From Flavobacterium sp. SH_e (lineage in GTDB: Bacteria; Bacteroidota; Bacteroidia; Flavobacteriales; Flavobacteriaceae), in NCBI RefSeq assembly GCF_025717045.1, contig NZ_JAOVZN010000008.1, positions 305,540-369,539 of the forward strand: a stretch of 64,000 bases of DNA. Reading direction: 5' to 3'. The stretch's first letter is position 1; every line of letters begins with the position of its first letter. Both the position numbers and the translations under genes were made by a program. This document shows positions 17,039 to 25,599 of this stretch, one piece after another. The notes below the pieces were generated by a model. It was not told where the DNA came from. It saw nothing but the letters and a program-made list of their open reading frames with translations, and made no database searches.

Positions 17039-18100
17039 GTGAAACAAAAATATATACTTCCATTATTTCTTTTAGTTCAGATTATCTTTTTAAGAATCCT
17101 GAGATATTTTCCTGATTATGTCGAAGGGTTTTACAGCAATAATATCTTCCTTAGAATTTCTCATTTTTTAAGAATAGGTTTAGGAAAAATTCCTTTTTCG
17201 CTTGGCGATTGCATTTATGCTTTTCTAATTTTAGCCATTATAAGTTGGTTTTGGAACATCAGAAAAACATGGAAAACAGATTGGAAGAATCACGTTCTAA
17301 AAATATTGAGTAAAGTCTCAGTGTTTTATTTTTTCTTTCATCTGCTTTGGGCTTTCAATTATTATCGCGAGCCTCTTTCTGAAAAAATGGAAATCAAAAG
17401 AGAATATTCTGATGCTGATTTTTATGCTTTTACAAAAAGATTAATCGCCAAAACCAACGAAATCCAATTTGCTATCACTAAAAATGATACTTCAAAAATT
17501 ATTTTCCCTTACTCTCAGGCAGTTTCATTCGATATGATTTTGAATGGTTATGATAATCTAGCAAAAGAATATCCTTATTTTAAATACGAGACATTAAGCG
17601 TAAAAAAATCATTATTTAGCACTCCATTATCTTACATGGGATTTGGAGGTTATTTAAATCCGTTTACAAACGAAGCTCAAATTAATAATTTGCTTCCAAT
17701 GTACAATTTTCCGCAAACCACAGCACACGAAATGGCTCATCAAATCGGTTTTGCCAGCGAAAATGAGTGTAATTTTATTAGTGTTCTTGCCTCATTAAAA
17801 AATGACAATCTATATTACAAATATGCTGGTTATAGTTTTACTTTACATTATTGTCTACGAATCTGGAAGTTTAAAAACGAGAAAATTTTTAATCATTTAA
17901 AGAAATCAATTCATACAGGAATTTTAAAAAACTTCAAAGAAAGTCAGGATTTTAGTAAAAAGTATGATAGTTTTCTAGATGATGGTTTTTATTTTCTTTA
18001 TGACAAATTTTTAAAATCAAACAATCAAAAAGACGGAATGGAAAGTTACAGCAAGTTTTTAGATTTGATGATTAATTATTATAAAACAAGAAAACTTTAG
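17039..18100 (+). CDS. DUF3810 membrane protein with HEXXH motif
   Basis: A 353-aa protein with three N-terminal membrane helices (about residues 5-23, 52-75 and 90-112) and a C-terminal soluble domain. The latter contains HEMAHQIGFASENECNF: His230-Glu231-x-x-His234 with nearby Glu241 and Glu243, a gluzincin-like zinc-protease signature seen in DUF3810. A membrane-bound metallopeptidase is a reasonable but unproven inference. The GTG at 17039 (VKQKYILPLF) is chosen because the in-frame sequence upstream lies in repeat element A. Transcribed ahead of the sigma-factor gene with a 42-bp gap. Confidence 0.78.
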   Translation: MKQKYILPLFLLVQIIFLRILRYFPDYVEGFYSNNIFLRISHFLRIGLGKIPFSLGDCIYAFLILAIISWFWNIRKTWKTDWKNHVLKILSKVSVFYFFFHLLWAFNYYREPLSEKMEIKREYSDADFYAFTKRLIAKTNEIQFAITKNDTSKIIFPYSQAVSFDMILNGYDNLAKEYPYFKYETLSVKKSLFSTPLSYMGFGGYLNPFTNEAQINNLLPMYNFPQTTAHEMAHQIGFASENECNFISVLASLKNDNLYYKYAGYSFTLHYCLRIWKFKNEKIFNHLKKSIHTGILKNFKESQDFSKKYDSFLDDGFYFLYDKFLKSNNQKDGMESYSKFLDLMINYYKTRKL

Positions 18101-18142
18101 TACAACTGTAACAAAAATGATTTCATAACTACTAATACTTTT

Positions 18143-18637
18143 ATGAGCGAAAATCTAGAACAGTCATTTGTTGCGCAATTGCAGGCAAATCAGAATATAA
18201 TCCACAAGATTTGTAGGTTGTATACTGCTGGAGAAGACGCTCATAAAGATTTATTTCAGGAAATTACGATCCAGCTTTGGAAAGCTTATCCAAAATTTAG
18301 AGGAGACAGTAAATTTTCGACCTGGACTTATCGCGTTGCTTTAAATACCGCGATTACACTATACCGCAAAACCAAAAGAACTATTTCTACCGTAGATTAC
18401 GAAAACCATCAGCATTTTGTAAAAGATGTTGACTACAATTATGAAGAGGAAGAACAGATTAAACTGATGTATAAAGCAGTTTACCAACTGAATGACATCG
18501 AAAAAGCATTAGTTTTTATGTATTTAGAAGACAAAGATTATCAAGAAATAGCTGAAACCTTAGGAATCAGTGAAGTGAATGCGCGCGTGAAAATGAACAG
18601 AATTAAAGGGAAACTTAAAAAAATACTAAATCCTTAA
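18143..18637 (+). CDS. ECF-type RNA polymerase sigma factor
   Basis: A 164-aa group IV sigma factor. Region 2 (about residues 10-75) includes EDAHKDLFQEITIQLWKAYPKF and FSTWTYRVALNTAI for core binding and -10 recognition. Region 4 (about 105-160) includes the helix-turn-helix YQEIAETLGISEVNARVKMNRIKGKLK. The gene immediately downstream, 8 bp later, encodes a small four-helix membrane protein at the place where anti-sigma factors usually lie. The signal sensed and regulon are unknown. Confidence 0.92.
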   Translation: MSENLEQSFVAQLQANQNIIHKICRLYTAGEDAHKDLFQEITIQLWKAYPKFRGDSKFSTWTYRVALNTAITLYRKTKRTISTVDYENHQHFVKDVDYNYEEEEQIKLMYKAVYQLNDIEKALVFMYLEDKDYQEIAETLGISEVNARVKMNRIKGKLKKILNP

Positions 18638-18645
18638 AAATTATT

Positions 18646-19278
18646 ATGAAAGAACTGGATTTACTAAAAAAAGACTGGCAAAAGAACTCAGGTTCTTTTC
18701 AACAAATTTCTGAAACTGAAATCTATAGGATGATTCATAAAAAATCATCTTCAATTGTAAAATGGATTTTAATTATCAGTATTTTGGAAATTTCGTTTTG
18801 GACTTTTTCAAACTTATTTATCAATACGGATGATGTTTTGCGCAAAATGAATCATCCTGAAATTGTAATGGCATTAGAATTTCTAACCTATTTCAATTAT
18901 ATTGTAGTTCTAATTTTTGTTTACATTTTCTACAAAAACTACAAAACAATTTCGACCACGATAGCCACAAAATCATTGATGAGTGCTATTTTAAAGACTC
19001 GTAAAACAGTTCAATATTATGTTTGGTATAATCTAGGAATGATTGTAATAACGGCTATTTTAAGCTTCTTTATTGCTTTTGTCTACAATCCAGACATGGA
19101 ATTTCTTAGAGAAAAATTAGCCATGAACGGAAAAGCCATGTTTGTTACAATTGGGATATTGTTTCTTGTAATTCTAGGTTTCTTCGGGTTGTTCTGGTGT
19201 TTCTACAGAATTATTTACGGAACACTTTTACGTAGATTATATGCAAATTATAAAGAGTTGAAGAAGATAGATTTTTAG
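18646..19278 (+). CDS. Four-helix membrane protein downstream of an ECF sigma factor
   Basis: A 210-aa protein with a cytosolic N-terminus of about 37 residues (MKELDLLKKDWQK, acidic/basic) and four membrane helices (about 38-57, 75-97, 123-145 and 163-188). The C-terminus is short and basic (RRLYANYKELKK). Translation is coupled to the sigma gene by an 8-bp gap. I recognise no catalytic motif and no canonical zinc anti-sigma HXXXCXXC motif. Position and membrane topology suggest a membrane-tethered regulator of the sigma factor; that is inference. Similar flavobacterial proteins are commonly left as hypothetical. Confidence 0.7.
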   Translation: MKELDLLKKDWQKNSGSFQQISETEIYRMIHKKSSSIVKWILIISILEISFWTFSNLFINTDDVLRKMNHPEIVMALEFLTYFNYIVVLIFVYIFYKNYKTISTTIATKSLMSAILKTRKTVQYYVWYNLGMIVITAILSFFIAFVYNPDMEFLREKLAMNGKAMFVTIGILFLVILGFFGLFWCFYRIIYGTLLRRLYANYKELKKIDF

Positions 19279-19280
19279 AA

Positions 19281-19355
19281 GGTTCAAAGGTACAGAGTTA
19301 CAAAGGTTCAAAGTTTTTTTTAAACTTGAAACCTGAAACTTGAAACAAAAAATCT
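19281..19355. repeat. Octamer-word intergenic repeat
   Basis: Consecutive 8-bp variants (GTTCAAAG, GTACAGAG, TTACAAAG, GTTCAAAG), a T-tract, then AACTTGAA-type units. The two halves are partly complementary. It separates the convergent sigma-partner and acyltransferase genes, where it could serve as a bidirectional terminator. Confidence 0.5.
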
Positions 19356-19376
19356 AAACTCTGAAATCTAAAACCC

Positions 19377-20186
19377 CTAGTACTCCCACTGTCTTAATCT
19401 ATTAAGTTCTTCTTGTGCTTTTATTTCTTCGGCAGGAATAACTTTTAAGAATGATGGATGTTGTTCAATAGCGTATTCTACTTTTTCTACGATTTCTTCG
19501 ATCGTGTCATTTTCATAATCAATATCAAGAGGTTCTTTGATGATGAAAGATTGTAGAATTCCTTTTTTCTTCATTCGAAGTCCTTTTTTATCAAACGAAC
19601 GACGGAAACCATCAATTACAATCGGAATTACAATTGGTTTGTGCTGTTTGATAATATGTGCAGTCCCTTTACGAACAGGCTTAAATGATTTTGTTGTTCC
19701 TTGCGGAAATGTAATAACCCAGCCATCTGAAAGTGCTATTCTAATATTTTCCGTATCATTCGGGTTTACTTCGCGTTTTTCTGTCACATCGACACCTTTT
19801 GCACGCCAGGTTCTTTCAACTGTAATTGCTCCAACGTAAGCTAGAATTCTCGGCAATAAGCCTGCTTGCATGGTTTCTTTTGCTGCAACATAATAAATAT
19901 TCATTTTCGGCTGCCATAAATAGCCAATGTTCTTAATAGTGTCTTGACGTCCTGATAAACTTGCGTTAAAGACATGAAACATCGCTACAACATCTGCAAA
20001 ATAAGTTTGATGATTGGATATAAATAAAACATTATTATCAGGAAGCGTTTTAATAATTTCAGATCCTTCGATCTGCAATTCATTAAAACCTCTATATCTT
20101 CTATGAGTCATGGCACCCAGAATTCGGATCAACCATTTCTTGATGAATAATATATGCCCAAAAGGATTTCGTTTAAACAATCCCAT
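19377..20186 (-). CDS. 1-acyl-sn-glycerol-3-phosphate acyltransferase family (PlsC-like)
   Basis: A 269-aa membrane-associated acyltransferase of phospholipid synthesis, transferring an acyl chain to lysophosphatidate or a related acceptor. Motif I is SNHQTYFADV (His59...Asp65), one residue longer than the usual HX4D. Motif III reads FPQGTTKS, with Gln where most PlsC enzymes have Glu. These variants leave room for a different acceptor. A later segment is IVIPIVIDGFRRSF (motif IV-like). It is monocistronic with a good promoter upstream. The general family call is confident; the precise substrate is not. Confidence 0.85.
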   Translation of the reverse strand: MGLFKRNPFGHILFIKKWLIRILGAMTHRRYRGFNELQIEGSEIIKTLPDNNVLFISNHQTYFADVVAMFHVFNASLSGRQDTIKNIGYLWQPKMNIYYVAAKETMQAGLLPRILAYVGAITVERTWRAKGVDVTEKREVNPNDTENIRIALSDGWVITFPQGTTKSFKPVRKGTAHIIKQHKPIVIPIVIDGFRRSFDKKGLRMKKKGILQSFIIKEPLDIDYENDTIEEIVEKVEYAIEQHPSFLKVIPAEEIKAQEELNRLRQWEY

Positions 20187-20217
20187 AACTATTTTATCTT
20201 ATTTTTTTGTTAGGTCG

Positions 20218-20246
20218 CAAACATACAAAATTTATTCTTTTAGCAA
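20218..20246 (-). promoter_or_regulatory. Promoter of the PlsC-like gene
   Basis: On the minus strand, TTG (20246-20244), an 18-bp spacer, then TATGTTTG (20225-20218). It is a close match to the Bacteroidota consensus, about 32 bp before the ATG at 20186. Confidence 0.65.
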
Positions 20247-20312
20247 CACTATAAAACAATTTCTCCAATTATACTCTATTAAAATGAATATCAAATTGTT
20301 AAATATAGTTTT

Positions 20313-20963
20313 TTAAAGTTCATTCGAGAAAGTTGCTTTCAACACATCTCTCAATTCACTCAAAATCATTGCTGTGGCTCCCCAGACGACATGATTCTGA
20401 ATATTAAAAGCTGGAACCAAAATATTTGCTCCGTAAGAAGTTGATAATCTGGCTTCGATAATTATTTCATCATTTAAAAAAACGGACAATGGCAATTCAA
20501 TGATTCCCGCAACCTCTCTAACATCAGGATAAAATGCTAATTCTTCTTTCGCAATTCCTAAAAATGGATGTACTAAAAAGTTGCTTGGCGGAATATACAT
20601 TGGTGAAAAACGCTTGATTATTTCAATTTTATCACTTGTAATTCCAACTTCTTCTTGTGTTTCTCTAAGTGCCGTTGTTTCAAAATTCAGATCTTCTTTT
20701 TCAAATTTTCCGCCCGGAAATGCAATTTGAGCTGAATGAACACCATCATAAGCATTTCTAACAATCAAAACAAGATGCGTTTTTTCCTGTTTAGGGTAAA
20801 AAAGCATCATTACTCCAGCCATTCTAGCATTTAATGATTCAATATCAAGATTTTTTAATCCCTCTATACGCTCTTTTGGAGCCATTTTTAAGTGTGCATT
20901 TACTGCGGGCAATTCAACTGGAATTATATTGGGAACATATTTCAAAAAGTCTTGAAAATTCAT
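20313..20963 (-). CDS. Nudix hydrolase, CoA pyrophosphatase-like
   Basis: A 216-aa protein with the Nudix box at about residues 84-107: FPGGKFEKED then TTALRETQEEVGI, i.e. the GX5EX7REUXEEXGU pattern with a slightly long first loop. The extended PGGK..D..TALRE form and length resemble NudL-type enzymes that split coenzyme A or acyl-CoA into phosphopantetheine and 3',5'-ADP. The ATG at 20963 (MNFQDF) is chosen over the TTG six bases upstream. Divergent from DUF4268. The Nudix fold is certain; CoA specificity is probable. Confidence 0.87.
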   Translation of the reverse strand: MNFQDFLKYVPNIIPVELPAVNAHLKMAPKERIEGLKNLDIESLNARMAGVMMLFYPKQEKTHLVLIVRNAYDGVHSAQIAFPGGKFEKEDLNFETTALRETQEEVGITSDKIEIIKRFSPMYIPPSNFLVHPFLGIAKEELAFYPDVREVAGIIELPLSVFLNDEIIIEARLSTSYGANILVPAFNIQNHVVWGATAMILSELRDVLKATFSNEL

Positions 20964-21055
20964 AATCAAAGCTTATTTTTGTACTTTCAAATAAAACATA
21001 AATATACTCCAGAAAACGCAGTACCGCAAGTTTTCTAAAATTAAAGCCTAAAAAA

Positions 21056-21490
21056 ATGTACAGCAGAGAAGAATCACAAAGAATTAAAAGGGAATTTTGG
21101 GTAGCTTTTGCCGAAAAATATCCTCGCAAATGGGTGCTTTACGACACAAAAATCAAAGATTTCTCTTTTAAATTTTATGTAGATAATAAAAAGGCACAGG
21201 TTTTAATTGATATCGAACAAAGAAGCGATGAAAAACGTAATGCGTATTTCGAAAAACTAGAAGCTTTAAAAAGTATATTGGAAGAAGAATTTATCAAAGA
21301 TTTGGTTTTTGAAAAAAATCACACCCTTGAAAGTGGCAAAACCATCAGTAGAATTTGGGTGGAAAAACTTGGTGTTGGTTTTAGCAATAGAAATAATTGG
21401 GATGCCATTTTTGATTTTTTCAACGAAAATATGCATGCTCTAGAAATGTTCTATTTAGAATATGATGAGTTTATTAAAGACATAGAATAA
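21056..21490 (+). CDS. DUF4268 protein
   Basis: A 144-aa soluble protein resembling DUF4268: REFWVAFAEKYPRKWVLYDT at the start, the central IDIEQRSDEKR (reminiscent of a nuclease-like beta-hairpin), and a C-terminal FDFFNENMHALEMFYLEYDEF. No signal peptide or membrane helix. DUF4268 is sometimes linked to nuclease folds, but no function is established. It is monocistronic and ends in a strong bidirectional hairpin. Confidence 0.8.
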   Translation: MYSREESQRIKREFWVAFAEKYPRKWVLYDTKIKDFSFKFYVDNKKAQVLIDIEQRSDEKRNAYFEKLEALKSILEEEFIKDLVFEKNHTLESGKTISRIWVEKLGVGFSNRNNWDAIFDFFNENMHALEMFYLEYDEFIKDIE

Positions 21491-21507
21491 TTTATTTCAA
21501 AAAATAA

Positions 21508-21540
21508 AAAAGGCCCGAAAATATAATTTTCGGGCCTTTT
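21508..21540. terminator. Bidirectional terminator
   Basis: Perfect 13-bp stem AAGGCCCGAAAAT / ATTTTCGGGCCTT with a 3-nt loop and A/T tracts on both sides. It lies between the DUF4268 gene and the convergent delta-60 repeat gene. Confidence 0.9.
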
Positions 21541-21558
21541 CATTAAATTTATTTTGAG

Positions 21559-24003
21559 TTAGTTTTTGATAATCTTTTTGGTCACAACTCCTGAATCAGA
21601 AAATAGTTTTACAATATAAGTTCCTGATTTATAATTTGACAAATTAATTTCTGCACTTTCAGCATTTTCTATTTTCGCAGAATATATCTCAGAACCATTC
21701 ATTGCATAAATTACAACTTTGTTTGGAGAAATAGCATTCGAAAAAGATAAATACGCTGTATTGCTTACAGGCACAGGATAAATTTGAACATTTGATTTTA
21801 ATTTATCTGGTGTTGGATTATCAGTTGACAATGTGCCCGATTTACCCACATTTACTTTAACAATAAACGATGATGCTCCATTCGCAGTATTTTTTGATGA
21901 ACCTATTGCAAAAATATAATGATCTTCATTTGCTTTAAATTTTCCTGTATTAGAAGGCGCAGCATCTTCTAGAGCAACAATATCACTTATTTGATCCATT
22001 TGAACTGGCATTTCAAACTCTTTTACAAAAGTTCCGTCAAGATTAATTGCAGTTACGTTTGCATTACCCTCAGTAATGTAAATTACAGAATCTACTACTT
22101 CTATTTTTCTGTAATCATGATAACTAGAATTTCCTATTAGTGATTCTTTTTGATTTTCATTAAATTGAAGATCCATTTCGCCATCTTTTGAAAGCTTAAC
22201 AATTTGATTAGGAACTGATATTCCATTAAAATTTAAAAAATCTCCTGCAAGAATAATTTCTCCTGTATCCAATACTTTTATTTTTCCAACTGTAGTATCT
22301 GGACCTGAACCGTTCAAAGTAAATGTTTCATCAAGTGAACCATCCATATTAAATCTTAAAATTTTATACGAATATGGTATCGCACTAAAATCATTATACA
22401 TTGCGCCAACAATAATTTTATCATCCTGAAGCTCAAAATTAAGTCCTGTAAACCAATAGTAATTTTCAGATTGCAAAATATAATTCTTTTCCTGTACACC
22501 ATCTGCGCTTAAAAGAACTAAACTCCATTGATCGGTAATTAGAATTTTGCCATTGTCAAGCACTTTAAACTTTTCAACTCCAAGCAATGCAGTAACATCT
22601 TTATATACAAAATCTTTTAAAATTACTCCTTCATTATTTAATTTCAGCAATTTACTTTTTGTGCTTACAAAAATGGTTTCATTATCAATAACCTGAAATT
22701 GCTTGATATCTCCAAGATAGTTTGGAAGTACAAAAGACTCATCAACAGCACCATTTTCATTCAATAATCCAATTCCAAAAGTTTCAACATCATTAATTTT
22801 GACAAAATCACCTTTAACAACTAATTTTCCATTAAAATACTCGCCTTTTTCAAAACTTCCGTATTGACTTGCTTTTAATTCTGAAGAATCAAGTGAAGCA
22901 CCATTTAAATCGCTTACTGATAATCCAAATTTATTCCCAACATTTCCTGAGTTGCTATAAATTATTTTATCATTTACAATTGCCATTGTAAACAATTGAC
23001 AACCAAATTCATTCAATTTCACAGGCACAAAATTCTGATTAACTGATCCGTCCGAATTAAGTTTTACTAAAATACTCGTTGATAGTGCAGCTTCATACCA
23101 TGATAAATATATATCTGAGTCTTTTACTGCAACTGTAGATACATAAAAGTTAGAATAAGTGCTAGTAAAAGTGTTGTCAACTGTTCCGTCAGTATTTAAC
23201 CTACACATATTATAAGTAGGTTCGCCGCCCAGCATTCTGTAAAAATTTCCTCCAATTAATAATTTACCATCATCTTGAAGGGTTAAAGAAAATACTCTTC
23301 CATTTATATTATCGCTAATATCAAATGTATTGTCAATATTTCCACTTGAATCCAACTTTACAAGACTGTTCTTTGAAACTCCACTAATGTCACTAAACGA
23401 ACCTCCAACATAAATGTTATTACCAGAAACTGCAACAGTATTTGTTGACCCGTTAAATGCTAAGTCATTATTAAATGTTTCGTCAAGAGTAAAATCACTA
23501 TTAAAACGATTTAAATAACAGCTCGTATAACTGTAATATCCAATTGATCCGCCCGTAACCAATATTTTATCATCAGTTTGAACAGCTATAGATGTAACAT
23601 TAAAAAGGGTATTTACTTCATTTAAGATATCTCCATTTGTACCGAGTTGATACAGTTTAAAAAAATCTGGAGCCCCTAAATTATCTTTTGTAGTTAAAAC
23701 AATAATATTCCCGTTACTCTGAATTTTAACATCTTTAATCTCTGATGTCAGATCTCCATTAAAAACAAAAGTTTCGTCAAGCGAATAATCGGCATTCAAT
23801 CTAATAAGATTGCTTACTTTTTTATTTTTATAAAAATCAATTTTTCCTCCTAATAAGATTTTACCATCAGAAAGTTCTTTTATTACAGAAATTTTTGCTG
23901 CTTTGTAGGCAACTGGTTGAACAAAAGTTTCGTCTATAGTTTGCGCATAAGAGGCAAAAAGTCCGAAAAAAGTAAATAATAACAACGTGTAAAGTTTCTT
24001 CAT
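21559..24003 (-). CDS. T9SS-exported delta-60 repeat protein
   Basis: An 814-aa secreted protein. The signal peptide is MKKLYTLLLFTFFGLFASYAQ. The body is a chain of beta-propeller-like delta-60 repeats of about 55-60 residues, each carrying variants of DGKILIGG, RLNxDGxxDxTF and LVKLxSSGxID. The last ~75 residues form a type A T9SS sorting domain (IYPVPVSNTAYLSF ... SGTYIVKLFSDSG, ending KKIIKN). It is therefore predicted to cross the outer membrane through the type IX system and be released or attached at the surface. No catalytic site is seen; adhesion or binding is plausible. The ATG at 24003 is chosen over the TTG at 24009. Confidence 0.88.
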   Translation of the reverse strand: MKKLYTLLLFTFFGLFASYAQTIDETFVQPVAYKAAKISVIKELSDGKILLGGKIDFYKNKKVSNLIRLNADYSLDETFVFNGDLTSEIKDVKIQSNGNIIVLTTKDNLGAPDFFKLYQLGTNGDILNEVNTLFNVTSIAVQTDDKILVTGGSIGYYSYTSCYLNRFNSDFTLDETFNNDLAFNGSTNTVAVSGNNIYVGGSFSDISGVSKNSLVKLDSSGNIDNTFDISDNINGRVFSLTLQDDGKLLIGGNFYRMLGGEPTYNMCRLNTDGTVDNTFTSTYSNFYVSTVAVKDSDIYLSWYEAALSTSILVKLNSDGSVNQNFVPVKLNEFGCQLFTMAIVNDKIIYSNSGNVGNKFGLSVSDLNGASLDSSELKASQYGSFEKGEYFNGKLVVKGDFVKINDVETFGIGLLNENGAVDESFVLPNYLGDIKQFQVIDNETIFVSTKSKLLKLNNEGVILKDFVYKDVTALLGVEKFKVLDNGKILITDQWSLVLLSADGVQEKNYILQSENYYWFTGLNFELQDDKIIVGAMYNDFSAIPYSYKILRFNMDGSLDETFTLNGSGPDTTVGKIKVLDTGEIILAGDFLNFNGISVPNQIVKLSKDGEMDLQFNENQKESLIGNSSYHDYRKIEVVDSVIYITEGNANVTAINLDGTFVKEFEMPVQMDQISDIVALEDAAPSNTGKFKANEDHYIFAIGSSKNTANGASSFIVKVNVGKSGTLSTDNPTPDKLKSNVQIYPVPVSNTAYLSFSNAISPNKVVIYAMNGSEIYSAKIENAESAEINLSNYKSGTYIVKLFSDSGVVTKKIIKN

Positions 24004-24096
24004 ACGCAAGAATGGTTAATTGTTTTTTTTGATTTTAGTAAAGCTAAACAGTTTTCCTAGGTTTGATAAAAAACCCTTAGAACTAATTTAACGAAT

Positions 24097-24104
24097 CAAA
24101 TATA
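24097..24104 (-). promoter_or_regulatory. -7 box for the delta-60 repeat gene
   Basis: TATATTTG on the minus strand matches TAnnTTTG and would give a leader of about 90 nt. A small CATAC-GTTA-GTATG dyad lies just upstream at 24116-24129. Confidence 0.4.
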
Positions 24105-24214
24105 ACAATTCCCCACATACGTTAGTATGCACGAAGGAAAATAAATTATTAAGAATAATTTGAATTATTTTTCTTGATTTTATTCCGTGTAGATTTAATG
24201 TTTTTAGGAAGATA

Positions 24215-24625
24215 TTAAACCGTAATAATATTATAAACGATAATATGATCGTCATAATTAATATAAAGCTGTTTACGATAATCTTGCTTTTTACGCGTTA
24301 TAATCGATAGTTTGCACTCTCGTCCGTCATTGTCTTTACACATAAAAGAATACACAATATCGGTGTCATTTTCTTCTCTTTCAATATAATCTAAAATACT
24401 ATAAAGCTGAATTTCCTGAGAATAAACTACAATCCTGTGTTTATTTGTATCTAAAACAACTGAAAGATTTACCAAATCAAGATTAGACCATTCGCCCCAT
24501 TTTCCTTTTTGATTTTTCTCCAAAACGCTAAAACCAGAAGTCTTAAAATGATAAGACTGACTTTGAACATGTTGAAGTCCAAATGCTAAAAAAAGCAATA
24601 TTATATAGGTGCGTAAAGAATTCAT
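24215..24625 (-). CDS. Small secreted protein of unknown function
   Basis: A 136-aa protein with a signal peptide (MNSLRTYIILLFLAFGLQHVQSQ). The mature part is beta-rich and ends DDHIIVYNIITV; it has two Cys (CKDNDGREC). No domain is recognised. The ATG at 24625 is chosen because it starts the signal peptide; the longer frame upstream overlaps the preceding gene. It begins 19 bp after the flavoprotein stop and is likely the last gene of the mnmA-protease-flavoprotein operon. Confidence 0.7.
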   Translation of the reverse strand: MNSLRTYIILLFLAFGLQHVQSQSYHFKTSGFSVLEKNQKGKWGEWSNLDLVNLSVVLDTNKHRIVVYSQEIQLYSILDYIEREENDTDIVYSFMCKDNDGRECKLSIITRKKQDYRKQLYINYDDHIIVYNIITV

Positions 24626-24644
24626 AAAATATTTCGTGCAGTAA

Positions 24645-25589
24645 TTAAAAATCAAATGTAATCTTTTCTTTGGATGCAACTTCAAATTCGGTAATCATTT
24701 GTCGAATAATTTCTTCAACTGGCAAAATTTCATGAATTAATCCTGAAACCTGACCAATCTCTAATTCTCCCTCATCCAAATCTCCTTCAAACATTCCTTT
24801 TTTGGCTCTTGCTCTCCCTAAAAGCTGCACCAATTCTTCTTTTGACGGACATTTTTGGTACAAGTCCTGGACATCTTGATAAAATTTATTTTTCACCAAT
24901 CGAACAGGCGCCAATTCTTTCAAAGTCAATTGTGTGCCTCCTTCTTTAGTATTAACTATTGTATCTTTAAAGTTATTGTGTGCAGAAGATTCTATCGATG
25001 CTGCAAAACGGCTTCCAACTTGAACTCCATCTGCTCCTAAAATCATAGCAGCAAGCATTCCTCTTCCTGTTGCAATTCCTCCAGCCGCGATTAACGGAAT
25101 CTTAATTTTTTCTTTTACCATTGGAATCAAAGTCAACGTTGTTGTTTCTTCGCGGCCATTATGACCGCCTGCCTCAAAACCTTCAGCTACAACTGCATCT
25201 ACCCCAGCCTCTTGCGCTTTTAGAGCAAAAACACTGCTACTCACAACGTGAACTACTGTAATTCCTTTTTCCTTTAAAAAAGAAGTCCAAGTTTTCGGGT
25301 TTCCAGCAGAAGTAAAAACGATTTTCACACCTTCTTCAACCACAATATTCATAATTTCTTCAATGTTTGGATATAACATCGGAATGTTGACTCCAAAAGG
25401 CTTATCAGTCGCTTTTTTACATTTCTGAATGTGTTCTCTTAAAATTTCTGGATACATCGATCCTGCTCCAATAAGGCCTAAACCTCCAGCATTACTAACT
25501 GCCGACGCTAATTTATAACCGCTATTCCAGATCATTCCACCTTGAACAATTGGATATTTTATATTGAAAAGTTTCGTGATTTTATTCAT
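24645..25589 (-). CDS. Nitronate monooxygenase / FabK-like FMN enzyme
   Basis: A 314-aa FMN-binding TIM-barrel protein. The N-terminal KYPIVQGGMIWNSGYKLASAV, the catalytic-loop EGFEAGGHNG, the phosphate-binding PLIAAGGIATGRG, and GVQVGSRFAASIES are all present. These are shared by nitronate monooxygenases (detoxifying alkyl nitronates such as propionate 3-nitronate) and by FabK-type enoyl-ACP reductases. The sequence alone does not decide; the EAGGHNG loop and GSRF resemble FabK more. It lies 10 bp behind the S8 protease stop, so it is co-transcribed with mnmA and the protease. The ATG at 25589 is chosen. Confidence 0.85.
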   Translation of the reverse strand: MNKITKLFNIKYPIVQGGMIWNSGYKLASAVSNAGGLGLIGAGSMYPEILREHIQKCKKATDKPFGVNIPMLYPNIEEIMNIVVEEGVKIVFTSAGNPKTWTSFLKEKGITVVHVVSSSVFALKAQEAGVDAVVAEGFEAGGHNGREETTTLTLIPMVKEKIKIPLIAAGGIATGRGMLAAMILGADGVQVGSRFAASIESSAHNNFKDTIVNTKEGGTQLTLKELAPVRLVKNKFYQDVQDLYQKCPSKEELVQLLGRARAKKGMFEGDLDEGELEIGQVSGLIHEILPVEEIIRQMITEFEVASKEKITFDF

Positions 25590-25599
25590 CAAAAAGAAA

